From the NCBI GenBank assembly GCA_008690995.1, contig VRMN01000001.1, positions 4,898,001 through 4,962,000 of the forward strand: a stretch of 64,000 bases of DNA, given 5' to 3'. Shown here in pieces: positions 50,364 to 59,855 of the stretch. The translations under genes and the position numbers were made by a program. Position 1 is the stretch's first letter; the number at the start of each line of letters is the position of its first letter. Origin of the DNA: Porphyridium purpureum. Taxonomy: Eukaryota; Rhodophyta; Bangiophyceae; Porphyridiales; Porphyridiaceae. Under the pieces are notes generated by a model. The model worked only from the letters and a program-made list of their open reading frames with translations. It made no database searches and was not told the origin of the DNA.

Positions 50364-50562
50364 ACCATCGAGAGGAGAAGTGTACCGCTCTCTAGGGTTT
50401 GTCTTTGTTCTTGCCTTGTTTTGGGCTGACGGACCGCCGGGTGGTGTTTGTGTTCGGGTTGTCTTACCAAATCGAGGCTGTTTTTGGTCATGAGTTAGAC
50501 GGAGTGCGCGTGTGCATGTGGGTGCGCACTCCTTGTTCTATGGGAGTGACGGCGTCGGTGTG

Positions 50563-50594
50563 TTCTTCTGTTCTTCTGTTCTTCTGTTCTTCTG
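50563..50594 (+). repeat. Tandem repeat (TTCTTCTG)4
   Basis: Four perfect 8-bp units, in the intergenic region upstream of the eIF4B/4H-like gene. Open frames through it on the minus strand give Arg/Thr/Glu repeats of no known family. Confidence 0.9.
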
Positions 50595-50878
50595 GTCTTG
50601 TGCTTTTGTGTTTTTTGGGAATAAGAGACGTATTGAGGAGGAGCGTGATGGGTGGTGGTGTGAGTGTACATGGATGTGTAGTTGTAGGGGGGGTGGGGGC
50701 AGGTATGTGGAAGCGGTGAAGGCGTAAGAAGGGAAGAGAGGGGAACGACAGGGAAGGAGAGAGGATAAGAGTGGTGCAGTGGGGGTGGTGGGTGCGGTGC
50801 AGTAAGGTGGCATTCCGTGCTCGATGTGGGTAGGCGACAGGCACGGCGACGTAGCGGTGTAGAGCACAGACAAAGGTG

Positions 50879-50904
50879 GAGAGAGAGAGAGTGTGTGTGT
50901 GTGT
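50879..50904 (+). repeat. (GA)n(GT)n dinucleotide repeat in 5' leader
   Basis: A short GA tract followed by seven GT units, ending 16 bp before the ATG at 50921. Likely 5' UTR of the eIF4B/4H-like gene. Confidence 0.8.
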
Positions 50905-50920
50905 GGAGCGTCTCGGCAGC

Positions 50921-52603
50921 ATGGCGGCGACGGCGATGCCGGATTGGGACGTCGTGGAAACGACGTCCGAGGAGGAAGAGGAGGAGGAGGAGGAGGAGGA
51001 GCGCGAACAGGAGGAGGAGAGCGGGACGCAGGGCGAGCAGCAACGGCCTGGAATTTCGACAGCGGGTGCGGAGCGGGGAGATGCGAGTAGGAGGCGCGCG
51101 GGCGGCGGAGGAGGTGAGGCAGAGTGGCGACGCGGCGCGGCAAGCGCAAGCCGGCAGGATAGTGGTCGCCATGTGCAGCAGGGAGGTAGTGCATTCGACG
51201 CGAGGACGCCGAGCAAGGTAGCTGCGCCGCCACCGCGGCGCTCGAATGGCCTTGCGCACAACGAAGCGATCGCCGCGCTCGTGAAAGACAACCCAACGCT
51301 TAAGAGTGCGCTCGAGAAAGGGCCGCCGTTCTTGCTGGCTTTGTCGGAGCTTCCAGGAGAAGCAGACGAGGCGAGCTTGCGCAAGCTCTTCTCGATGTGT
51401 CGCCTGGGCAGTGTGACCGTCGAAAAGCCCGAGTCGGGCTCGTCCGAAGCCTCAGCTGAAGTGGAGGTGGAAGATGAACGCTCATTGATACGAGCATTGG
51501 GTATGAACGACAGAGAAGTTTCGAGTGGTGGCCAGATGAAAGTCGAGGTGACCACGGTTTATCGTCTCAAACGAGACGCGCCATCGATCACGCACGCGCA
51601 AACTTTAGAAGCACCCCGTCGCCAGGGGTCGGATCGATACGCTGGGTCAGGACCGAGCCGGAGCTCCTTTCGTGGAGGACCTCCTGGCGACGATTTGGAG
51701 CGTGCCTCGTCGGGTCGGAAAGTAGGATTTGGGAGCCGGATTTCAGATCGCACCGCGACAGGTGGCGCCCCGGACTTTGGCCCACGTGGCGGATCCGGGC
51801 GCGGCGAGCCTGATTTGGGTGCTTCTTGGCGTCGATCGTCGTCGGGACCATCACCACAACTATCTTCTCCTCACACGGGCCGTGAGCGGCCTACTTTTCG
51901 AAACAGCGCGAAAGCTGCACAAAGTCCCCTTGTCGCGAATGGCGGCGATGCCCCGAAAAGGGCCGCGGACGGAACGACAGCAACAATAACTGAACAACCA
52001 CCTCAGGATACTCCATTGAGAACATCCGGAAGAGCTGCGAGTAGTACTGGTCCGGGGGCTACTGGTTCGTCGTCCTCGGAGAGCAGCCGTCCGATTGGTT
52101 CTTCCAAGGTCCGAGGTGGCCCTGGAAGCAGAGAAGGTAGCCGAAAATTCGAAAGTGAGACCGCGTCAGGCGGAGGAGAAGCGCCAAGCGGAAAGTCCGT
52201 TTACAGAGCGCCGCGAGGGGGCGCAGCCTCCGCGGGCAGTGGAGGTTCCGGAATGCCCTCGCGGAAAGGAAGCTCGTACAAATCCGGCCCAGGAGTGCCG
52301 CCGACCTCTGGTTTCGCCGATGTTTCTCGAGAAAACTCGAGCAGGAGTACGAGGGGAGATTTGGGTGGCGGGGGAGACATTTCGCGTGGGAACTCTGCAA
52401 GAGGACGTAGTTCCTCGGGCGTAAGCCCGGCTGTGGGACCTCCGTCAGCGAATACGGCGATGCCTGCGCCAATTGAGAAAACGGTGATAAGGAACGAAAC
52501 AGACCAAATTGCCGCCGTGGACGCAGGTTCGGCGCCACCCAAAGCAGATGCTCCGGTCACGACAAAAAATCCATTTGCCGCACTTGGTGACGAAGTGGCG
52601 TAA
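50921..52603 (+). CDS. eIF4B/eIF4H-like RNA-binding protein
   Basis: 560 residues from ATG at 50921. An acidic tract of Glu residues lies near residue 15-30. A degenerate RRM-like segment is seen at about 130-215: KGPPFLLALSELPGEADEASLRKLFSMCRLGSVTVEKPE, comparable to the PPFTAYVGNLP start of eIF4B/eIF4H. The rest is a long Arg/Gly/Ser-rich disordered region (SSFRGGPPGDDLER, RENSSRSTRGDLGGGGDISRG) with phosphorylatable Ser, ending TTKNPFAALGDEVA. Such layout fits translation initiation cofactors that stimulate eIF4A. Other RGG-type RNA-binding proteins are possible. Confidence 0.55.
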   Translation: MAATAMPDWDVVETTSEEEEEEEEEEEREQEEESGTQGEQQRPGISTAGAERGDASRRRAGGGGGEAEWRRGAASASRQDSGRHVQQGGSAFDARTPSKVAAPPPRRSNGLAHNEAIAALVKDNPTLKSALEKGPPFLLALSELPGEADEASLRKLFSMCRLGSVTVEKPESGSSEASAEVEVEDERSLIRALGMNDREVSSGGQMKVEVTTVYRLKRDAPSITHAQTLEAPRRQGSDRYAGSGPSRSSFRGGPPGDDLERASSGRKVGFGSRISDRTATGGAPDFGPRGGSGRGEPDLGASWRRSSSGPSPQLSSPHTGRERPTFRNSAKAAQSPLVANGGDAPKRAADGTTATITEQPPQDTPLRTSGRAASSTGPGATGSSSSESSRPIGSSKVRGGPGSREGSRKFESETASGGGEAPSGKSVYRAPRGGAASAGSGGSGMPSRKGSSYKSGPGVPPTSGFADVSRENSSRSTRGDLGGGGDISRGNSARGRSSSGVSPAVGPPSANTAMPAPIEKTVIRNETDQIAAVDAGSAPPKADAPVTTKNPFAALGDEVA

Positions 52604-53108
52604 GCAAATATGGTGTACTTCACGATAGATGTTTGCGCGTCTCGTTCTGTATTTTCTCTGGCCCAACGTCATCTTGTGCGGGCGGGAAATAATAGCATAG
52701 TCAAATGGGGTAGAGATCGATCGACGCGGATTTCTGTGTCTCTTAATTTTCAAAGGTTTAAAGCGCTTGTTTCTGAACGTCAGCGTCGCGTCGCGATCCG
52801 GCACACTAGGGACGTTTTTCCGCGAGGGGCCCACATTGTATGGGTTTCCTGATCACCTGTCATTCCTTCAAATATTCTGGTAAGCAACTGAAGGATCGTG
52901 TTGGCAGAGCGCAGACGGCCGCGATGGCACGAGATACTGCCAGAAGTTTCAATTTCAATTTACTGCATTGCGATGCTCCTGGTCAAGACGTTAGAGTTGA
53001 AGTAACGTCGAGAGCCCGATCTCAAACGAGGCAACCAGTGCAAGCACGCCACAACTCGTGCCGCGACCCTGCTAATTCGGCTCGCCGGCGTGTTCCTATA
53101 CTCGCGCG
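52604..53108. other. Convergent spacer with a transposon-end-like sequence
   Basis: 505 bp between the eIF4B/4H-like stop and the ArgJ stop. At 52976-52996 the sequence CTCCTGGTCAAGACGTTAGAG resembles the outer end of the two Tc1 elements (CTCCTGGCCAAGATGGTT). No opposite end is visible, so it could be a decayed relic or chance. Confidence 0.35.
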
Positions 53109-54569
53109 TCATGTAGTATACTCTGCGTTAATTTTGACGTAGTCATACGAAAGATCGCAGCCCCACGCGTACCCGGACCCCGGCCCGCTTCCTACTTTGA
53201 TGCGAATTGCAACAGTATCATTTCCGCTCAGATATTCGGCCTTCGCAGCATCAGCCATGTACTGGCTCACATCCTTGGCCACAAAGTCTGTGGGTTGCCC
53301 ATTCACCAGCAGCGCGTACGGACCGATTGAAATCTCCAACTTGGTCTGATCAAAATTGACGCCAGCGCGACCAGCTGCGCCGGCGATACGGCCCCAATTA
53401 GGATCACGCCCAAACACGGCGGCTTTGAACAGGTGGGATCCGCACACCGTTTTGGCAATCTTGCGCGCGTCCGCGTCAGACTCGGCACCCTCCACAAAGA
53501 CCTCAAGCAATACGGTGGCACCTTCGCCGTCACGCGCTATGCTCATCGAAAGGTACTGGCAGCATTCTGTGACCATGGCTTCGATTGTTTCAAATTCTGG
53601 CGTGCCAGGCTGAATGCTTGCGCCTGACGCGCCGGACGCCAGGCCGATGAGTGTATCGTTGGTTGACGTGTCTCCATCTACCGTGATTTGGTTGAACGAC
53701 TTGCTCGCCGCTCTTGCGACCATGCCTTGCCACGCGTCACCATCCACTGCGACGTCACAGGTAATGTACGAGAGCATTGTCGCCATATTCGGGTGGATCA
53801 TGCCGGACCCTTTCGCCATCCCGCCTACTACCACGCGTTTTCCGTCAACCGTTGTCTCAAACGCAATGGCCTTGGGCACCAAATCGGTGGTCATGATGGC
53901 ACGCGCTGTACGAAGCCCAGCCTCGGTCGACGTGTCGGCCGCTGAAACGAGCGCGGGCAGCGCAGCCAACAGCTCTGGCATTTTGATGCGCCGCCCGATC
54001 ACGCCAGTGGAAGACACGAGAACCAGGCTCGAATCCTGCTCGCCAAGGATCTTTACGACAGTTGCAATCGTTTCCAAGGCATCCTGCCATCCTTTATCGC
54101 CCGTTGCCGCATTTGCCTGTCCCGAGTTAATTACCACTGCCCGCGCACGGTTCTTCGACTTTACAAGCTGTTCCCGATCAATATCCACGGGCGCCGCGCG
54201 AACCACAGACTGCGTGAAAACGCCGGCCGCCGCTGCGGGAGGCAGTGATGGGTCCACCAAGATGATCGCCACATCGTCCTTCTTCGACGGCTTGAGTCCA
54301 GCGCACATACCTGCACACAAGAATCCACGCGCCGACGTCACTCCTCCGTTCTCAATTTTAGTGAAGCGCGTCTCTGCCATCGAAATGACCCGCGTACGCG
54401 CCCGTTCTGCCGAGCAGGGCACAGTCTTCCACAGCGCTCTCGACCTCACGCAGGCGCGCGATCTCGCGACGTTAACGCACGCGCGATCTACTGCTTTCGC
54501 CGACGCTGTGAACTGCAGCAAATGGGCATCACCCGCGAGCCCGGACAAACCAAAGCAGACCATGGTCAT
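53109..54569 (-). CDS. argJ: Glutamate N-acetyltransferase/ornithine acetyltransferase ArgJ
   Basis: Bifunctional enzyme of the cyclic arginine pathway: moves the acetyl group from acetylornithine to glutamate. Similarity starts at ARGFLCAGMCAGLKPSKKDD and runs to the end. The self-cleavage site is Thr in GSGMIHPNMATMLSYI (about residue 260), which becomes the N-terminal nucleophile of the beta chain. NSGQANAATG, TVDGDTSTNDT and AAVFGRDPNWGRI are family signatures and the C-terminus is complete. I place the start at ATG 54569, giving 486 residues with an N-terminal extension of about 70 (Ala/Arg/Ser/Val-rich) that fits an organelle transit peptide; ATG 54563 and more upstream starts are also possible. 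Plastid or mitochondrion cannot be told apart. Confidence 0.93.
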   Translation of the reverse strand: MTMVCFGLSGLAGDAHLLQFTASAKAVDRACVNVARSRACVRSRALWKTVPCSAERARTRVISMAETRFTKIENGGVTSARGFLCAGMCAGLKPSKKDDVAIILVDPSLPPAAAAGVFTQSVVRAAPVDIDREQLVKSKNRARAVVINSGQANAATGDKGWQDALETIATVVKILGEQDSSLVLVSSTGVIGRRIKMPELLAALPALVSAADTSTEAGLRTARAIMTTDLVPKAIAFETTVDGKRVVVGGMAKGSGMIHPNMATMLSYITCDVAVDGDAWQGMVARAASKSFNQITVDGDTSTNDTLIGLASGASGASIQPGTPEFETIEAMVTECCQYLSMSIARDGEGATVLLEVFVEGAESDADARKIAKTVCGSHLFKAAVFGRDPNWGRIAGAAGRAGVNFDQTKLEISIGPYALLVNGQPTDFVAKDVSQYMADAAKAEYLSGNDTVAIRIKVGSGPGSGYAWGCDLSYDYVKINAEYTT

Positions 54570-55559
54570 CGCTGCTTCCACAAGCGCACCCCCCGCCCCT
54601 TTGTCGCAGTTCCTCTCGCAGACCTGGAGCTGCCTTGTCAACAGCCTGGCTGTGCCGACCTCCGGCTTTTGATCAATTCGCGTCATTTCTGTGGATCTGT
54701 ATTCCGATGATGAAACCAAGCACGGCCGAGTGGTCGGCGAGGGTATTTGTGAGCTTCGGAAAGCCGGGCTGCGATAAGAAGAGACGGGGGACCTAGCAGA
54801 GAAATGGCTCCCGTATGCGGAGCTTAGCACATGACAGGTTGAGGTCCCGGCCCATTTATGATGTTTGAGCAAAGTCCTGACGCGAAAAAGCCGCACGTTC
54901 GATATTTCAGTGTCAAGAAAGTCGCCGGCCACACGTGCAGGAGAACAGGTAAGCGGTCGAGGGCTGGGCTCTAGCTTTCAGCAGACGTGCAGCGAAAGTG
55001 GCTGCACGGTGCTCCGTGGTTCCCGGTGAGCGCCTGGACACCGATGCCTAGGTTGCCAACAAATCGCACAGGAATCGCCACCGGCAACGAACGCACGCGA
55101 CCAGAATCTCTCTTGCACGCAACCTCGAACCCAGATACCCCAAAGCACTTTGCCGCCTTGTTTTTCGCGCAGTGCGGTGCATGCTGACTAGAAAATGCGT
55201 GCCTTCGCGACCGAGAGCTCCAGACTCTCGAAACGAAACACTGCCCTGTCGCAAACAGAAACACGAGCAGTGTTCCGAGCTACGACATACCAGCACTGGA
55301 GTGAGGACATCCAAACTCTCACCCTGCTTTCTCACAGGTTATATTGCACGATATTGCACGTGGCTGCACGTTGAGTCGGCGACTCGGTGAGTTTCTTTGT
55401 CTGCAGCCGGGGTGTGATCCAGGTCTGCCGAGCGCCGCGCTGCTCGCGCAGTGCTGAGGAACTGTGGGTACAACGGTATTTACGCGTAAAATGTTGCCAC
55501 TTGCGACAGCGACACGCGGCGCGCGCCACCAAAAATGTTAAACATCCATTTTGTGTATC
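54570..55559. other. Intergenic region between ArgJ and tRNA-Leu
   Basis: 990 bp. It holds the ArgJ promoter and a tandem ATATTGCACG pair at about 55342-55361, with a GAGTCGGCGACTC palindrome at about 55373-55385. No gene recognised. Confidence 0.5.
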
Positions 55560-55669
55560 TGCTACCGACGGGGTTCGAACCCGTGTGCGGCATAACCGCA
55601 GGAGATCCCTTGTGACCAAAACTTAAGTCTCCCTCCTTCTGCAGCGTGAAACCACTCGGACACAGTAGC
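55560..55669 (-). tRNA. tRNA-Leu(UAA) with an anticodon-loop intron and extra D-loop bases
   Basis: Read on the minus strand from 55669. Acceptor GCTACTG (55669-55663) pairs with CGGTAGC (55567-55561), with discriminator A at 55560 as expected for Leu. A-box TGTCCGAGTGG (55662-55652) and B-box GGGTTCGAACCC are present; the T stem is ACGGG/CCCGT. The anticodon stem GGAGA (55632-55628)/TCTCC (55605-55601) encloses CTTAAG, anticodon TAA at 55625-55623. A 15-nt intron (55621-55607) follows G37, the standard site. The long variable arm is TGCGG-TTATG-CCGCA, a class II feature. The D loop between TCC (55660-55658) and GGA (55636-55634) is 21 nt; about 11 bases (TCACGCTGCAG, near 55649-55639) are surplus, and without them it reads GAGTGGTTAA, the canonical form. 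That looks like a second, ectopic intron. Confidence 0.85.
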
Positions 55670-56391
55670 GAATTGCGTGCGGGAGACAGCTTCTTTGCTT
55701 TCTGCCCCTCACCTTCAAAATAGATGCGCACGAAGGGGAAAATTTAAAATATTTATCTATGAGTGTGCTGATGGGTGCCTATTGAGTAATTTTTGGGAGG
55801 CGCGGTTTAGGTGTGTGAAAGTTGCTTGCTGGCGTTTTCTTGAGTTTGCTTCGATCACAGGCGAGATGTGTCGTCCATACCGGCAGAATCGACGGCTTCG
55901 ACATCGCCAAACTTGGCATTGACTTGCGACGCACAGAGCTGCTGTCCTGCGCGGTGCTTGGGGATCTGCCTCTTTGGGCGTTGCTGACGTCGAGTATGAC
56001 TGCGGCCAAGACAGACTTGTGTCTGCTTGGCGTGCGGCCCAAGCCGCTGGAGCCCTGCTAATCACGCTTCGTGTCTGACCGAGCCCTCCTGGATCAACAT
56101 CCTCGGCTCCTTCACGGCACGTCGTCGCCACTCTCGTCTGTACCGCATCGCGCCATCGGCGCAGATTCACGCGCGCGCGCTGGCCTGCCCCCTCATCACC
56201 CCCGCCCGCCCTCGGCTTCTTTCCGCGCAAAGCACGTGTGTTTTCAGCCAGCGCGCGTTTTTGATTGGTTGGTTGAGCTTGCACGTGAAAGGTTGCGGGT
56301 TGCGGGAAGGTGGGAAGGGGCTTCGTGGGAGAGACGTGGCGATGATTTAGGTAGAACGTTGGCGGTGAAGGAGGACAGGTGATTCAACGTG
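55670..56391. other. Intergenic region upstream of NF-YA
   Basis: 722 bp. Frames of up to 175 codons on the minus strand (to 56284) and 80 on the plus (55822-56061) show no family features. TTGATTGGTTGG at 56261-56272 contains an ATTGG (reverse CCAAT) box about 125 bp before the NF-YA start. CACGTG-type ATGs and CGCGCG stretches are common. Confidence 0.45.
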
Positions 56392-57693
56392 ATGAGCCGG
56401 CAGCACCTGCGCACAAGACCACAACAACTGGAGCTTGGGCATTCCGTGGAGCGGCACGCGGCCGGGATCGCCCGCCCAAGTCCCGCGCCTGCGCACACGG
56501 CCGGGATTGACGCGTACGCGAGGCGGAAAGCCGCCGCAACTGGTCGTGTGCAGAGTCCGGAGCGCGCCTTGTCGCCCTGCAGCGCGGAAGACGCCGTGGC
56601 CATAGTTATGGCCGCGGCGTCCAAGGCTGCGTTGAACGAAGAACGAGCAATCGGCGAGGAATTGCCAGGCGGCAGGGAACAGCCCGGCGCGGTCCCGCAC
56701 GGCGCGTCGCACGCGCAGGCCGCGCGGAACGATCAAAGGCGACATGAGGTCGAGCTGGCACATGCACCGCTGGCGTCGCGCGAAGGAAGCTCGGCGGGTT
56801 TGAAGAAGCGAAAGTCGCGCACGACGCCACGGCCGCCCCAACATGCCAGCGCGTCCGGAAGTGCGTCGAGCGGTTGGGGCGCGCCGACGAACGCCAAATT
56901 GGATTTGGTCGACGGCACGCAGAAACCAGCAGCGATTCCGGCAACTGGTTCCCTTGCCGTAAACATGACCGGAGTAGCCGACGTGCCGCAGGCATGGCAC
57001 ATGAGTCCACACCAGATGTACGCAGCAATGATGTCCAACTCTGCAGCGCCGCTAATGCATGTCTCGCCAATGCAAGTACAGCAGCCCGGTTTGTCTGTGA
57101 ACGAGCACAGCCTGCCGCAAAAGCTGGGCGGAACGTCATCTGGGTCGGCAGTGGCTATGGGGATGAACCCGGTCCGCGCCGCGATGACTGTGGGAATTCC
57201 TAATCACCACATTCCTTCTCCATCCGAGCCAAACGCAGCTGCTGTGCAGAAGCAGACGCCGCCGCTTTCCGCCCCATCCGTCGTGCTTCCTGTCGTAGTC
57301 CCAGGCGCTCAGCCGGTGTTTCCTCAGGTTGGTCCGACTTTCACAACGGCATCTGCTGGCGCGCTTCCACAACAGCCGATGATGCCGTCCCCTGCCATGA
57401 TGGCGACTGGAACACCCGTTGCGGCCGCGGCGTTTGGCAGCGGAGTAGCTGCTCCGGAAGAAAGCCCCGTGTACGTGAACCCCAAGCAGTTTTCTCGCAT
57501 CATGAAGAGGCGGGAGGCAAGAAGGAGGCAGTCCGGTAAAGTGGTTCCAACGACCACGCCGCAAAGATCGCAGAAGTACCAGCATGAATCTCGACACCGG
57601 CACGCGATGAAGCGAGTTCGTGGGCCCGGAGGACGCTTCTTGAAGAAGGAAGAGATGGAGGCCTTGACGAAGCAGCAAGATTCCTTTCTGTGA
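56392..57693 (+). CDS. NF-YA: CCAAT-binding transcription factor subunit NF-YA (HAP2)
   Basis: 433 residues, ATG at 56392. NF-YA joins the histone-fold pair NF-YB/NF-YC and gives the trimer its CCAAT specificity. The conserved core at about 358-418 has the subunit-interaction helix PVYVNPKQFSRIMKRREARRRQ and, after a linker, the DNA-contact part KYQHESRHRHAMKRVRGPGGRFL, with all His/Arg residues of the HESRHRHA signature. The long N-terminal region is Ala/Pro/Gln/Met-rich and disordered, a likely activation domain. Convergent with eIF2-beta. Confidence 0.96.
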   Translation: MSRQHLRTRPQQLELGHSVERHAAGIARPSPAPAHTAGIDAYARRKAAATGRVQSPERALSPCSAEDAVAIVMAAASKAALNEERAIGEELPGGREQPGAVPHGASHAQAARNDQRRHEVELAHAPLASREGSSAGLKKRKSRTTPRPPQHASASGSASSGWGAPTNAKLDLVDGTQKPAAIPATGSLAVNMTGVADVPQAWHMSPHQMYAAMMSNSAAPLMHVSPMQVQQPGLSVNEHSLPQKLGGTSSGSAVAMGMNPVRAAMTVGIPNHHIPSPSEPNAAAVQKQTPPLSAPSVVLPVVVPGAQPVFPQVGPTFTTASAGALPQQPMMPSPAMMATGTPVAAAAFGSGVAAPEESPVYVNPKQFSRIMKRREARRRQSGKVVPTTTPQRSQKYQHESRHRHAMKRVRGPGGRFLKKEEMEALTKQQDSFL

Positions 57694-57900
57694 GATCCGC
57701 AAGCCGGAAGGGTCCAACTATATATCTGTATGTAATTGTACTTTTATTTCGACGCAGTGGCTCTGTCCATTCGTGCGACAATGGCGGGAAAAGACACCAA
57801 AAAATAGTACTTTTTTCCGGGAAGAAAACATAATGGTATCTATTTGAATCAAGTGGTTTTGCCACCCGTCCGACACCGGCGAACTTCAGCGCACCGCCTC
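57694..57900. other. Convergent 3' spacer
   Basis: 207 bp AT-rich sequence between NF-YA and eIF2-beta stops, including TGTAATTGTACTTTTATTTCG. No gene. Confidence 0.5.
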
Positions 57901-58776
57901 CTAGGTCTTTCTCCTTGTCACCTGGGCCATGAACCCTTGCTTGATTGGTGTCACAGATCGCGTCGCACCGCAGCTCTCGCATTGCAAAAAGTACAGGCGG
58001 GAGTTGGCGTCGCGCATGAGCACAGTTTCCGGACTCATGCATGAAGAGCAAATCACATACTCCTTGATATACCTGCGCAATACGTTCTCAATGCCCTTTG
58101 GCTGAAACTTGCCCTTGATCACAAGCCGCCCTCCGTCTTGAAGGTTGGACGATGTTCCCAGCTCAGCGCCTAGGTACGCCATGAGATGGTCTGGCTGACG
58201 ATGAATACTCTTGCAAATGTCTCCAAAGTTGAAGAAGACCGTCTTTTTGGAACCCTCGCGCCCCACCTGCGGGGCACGAAGTCGGAACTTTTTGCGCTCA
58301 TCTCCTGAGCTGGTTGAGTTTGTGCCGTGCATGAGCTCGAACGCTCGCTGCAGCAGTTCCGAGTACGTATAGTCTCTGTCTGAGCTTTCCCAAGGCGCAG
58401 GGATACGCTCCTTCTTCGCTGCGCTTCCTCCCGCATTGTCCACAATACTCGTCGCATCTACGCCCGCCACTTCCTCCAAAATGGTGGAGAAGAGGGCGTC
58501 TTCGTCTCCGAACTCCACGACCTTTCGCGGGCGCTTCTTACCGGAAAAGTTGACTGTCGGAATATCCATCATGATCGCCTTGCTCTCCGAGTCTGCCGCA
58601 ATGCGGAGCTCGGCCTGCATCTGGTCGGCTAGCACCTGCTCTTCCTCGGCCTTAGACATCTTCTTTTTCTTGCTCTTCTTTTTCGCAGCGGTCGGGTCGA
58701 ACATCGCGACCGCATCCATGTCGGCTGCATCTCGATTGGTCCTCTCCAAAATTTCGGGCTCATTCGAGCCTGCCAT
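57901..58776 (-). CDS. EIF2S2: Translation initiation factor eIF2 subunit beta
   Basis: 291 residues from ATG at 58776. Part of the eIF2 heterotrimer that brings Met-tRNAi to the 40S subunit. The N-terminal part has a lysine block (AAKKKSKKKKMSK) that contacts eIF2B and eIF5. The conserved domain follows: DYTYSELLQRAFELM, KTVFFNFGDICKSIHRQPDHLMAYLGAELGTS and GRLVIKGKFQPKGIENVLRRYIKEYVIC. The C4 zinc finger is CSSC ... CESC at about 243-268, and the end is complete (VTRRKT). Only one clear lysine block instead of the three in many species. Confidence 0.96.
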   Translation of the reverse strand: MAGSNEPEILERTNRDAADMDAVAMFDPTAAKKKSKKKKMSKAEEEQVLADQMQAELRIAADSESKAIMMDIPTVNFSGKKRPRKVVEFGDEDALFSTILEEVAGVDATSIVDNAGGSAAKKERIPAPWESSDRDYTYSELLQRAFELMHGTNSTSSGDERKKFRLRAPQVGREGSKKTVFFNFGDICKSIHRQPDHLMAYLGAELGTSSNLQDGGRLVIKGKFQPKGIENVLRRYIKEYVICSSCMSPETVLMRDANSRLYFLQCESCGATRSVTPIKQGFMAQVTRRKT

Positions 58777-59855
58777 TTTGCCTGGCTCCGCAGATATCAC
58801 GGTAGACACAATCTGTCCGTATCGAGATGTGCTGTGTGTTTCGCTCTTTCGCCTGCTCTCCCGCCCTCTCTGTCTTCCGACGTCCGAAACTACGGGAAGG
58901 AGGCCAGGGGAAAACTGCGCGGCCGCAAGCAGGCTTTGTTCGAGTGCTGTGGTGGGGCACGAAGCGAATCAATCCCACAGGCTATTAGAACAAGTCACGT
59001 CTTGAAGTTTCTCTTGCCAGGATCAAGTTGCGTAGCCCCTCTTGTTCGCACGCACGTCTCCGGCGGGATTTGCATCCTATCCAGTTATTTCAAGGGCTCG
59101 TTCCATGGTTATTTCAAGGGTTCATCCGATACGGTGATGAGGTACAGTACGATGTACAGTGCCTCACAGGACAGGAGCGCGCGCGTTTGCTTCGGTCGGA
59201 AGGGATAGGTTGGTTGCGCGCTGGCCAGACCGTTGGCTGCCCCACAGCTTGACTTTGTGACGCGCCGCCTAAATGCACTGTGTCCCGCTGATTCACAAAA
59301 ACTACCCGGGAAGCGCCACAGCCTTGGTCTGAAGTGTATGTTTTGGGTCAAATGGGACAAAAGTAAATCGCACCCAACAACTCGCGCCACACGTATTTCC
59401 TTCCGACATTGGGGATATGTGGGCGCGCCAAGAAGTGAGGACATCGAGGTCGCCTCTGACCTCACGCACCGGGTGGTATCGTGCCGCCGTATGCTCCTCG
59501 CGAAAAGTGAAGACCAGTGCGTGCAGAATTACACTAGACGATTATTTATGTTGCAGGGTGGAACAACCCACTCTTCAGTAATCAAACAAAAATTCAAAGA
59601 ACAGAGGGCGAGAAACCGGCGAGAGAGGAACACCCCCCACTCCTGCAAACTCGGGCACTCACTCCCCACGATTTGACCGCGCGGGCCACCACAAGGAGCG
59701 CATCTTTCACCGTTCAGTTCCGGGTTTCGTTTCTTTCTTTCTTTCACCCCGGCAGTGCGCCGACTCTGTGAGCGCTCATTCACGCCGTAAGGACGCAGCC
59801 CCTTTCCCCGGCCTCCTCCCCGCCCGGCCTGCCCATGCACATGCTCGACGGCGCC
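58777..59855. other. 1.1-kb intergenic region
   Basis: Between the eIF2-beta start and the Hc1-like stop. It contains the motif cluster at 59139-59161. Frames of up to 147 codons are present without ATG starts of note or recognisable domains. No gene called. Confidence 0.5.
59139..59161 (+). promoter_or_regulatory. Two GTACAGT motifs in direct repeat
   Basis: GAGGTACAGT (59139-59148) followed by GTACAGTG (59154-59161), 5 bp apart. About 365 bp upstream of the eIF2-beta start. Confidence 0.45.

Noticed and set aside
50488-51555. 355-codon minus-strand frame opposite the eIF4B/4H-like gene
   Set aside because: Low-complexity Ser/His/Thr/Pro translation of GT- and CTT-repeats and of the opposite RGG-rich gene.
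55105-55145. CTGGGTTCGAGG, a tRNA T-arm-like sequence on the minus strand
   Set aside because: No pairing T stem, no A box or acceptor partner nearby.
55757-56284. 175-codon minus-strand frame and 80-codon plus-strand frame
   Set aside because: Neither shows a family or balanced composition; the strands compete with each other.
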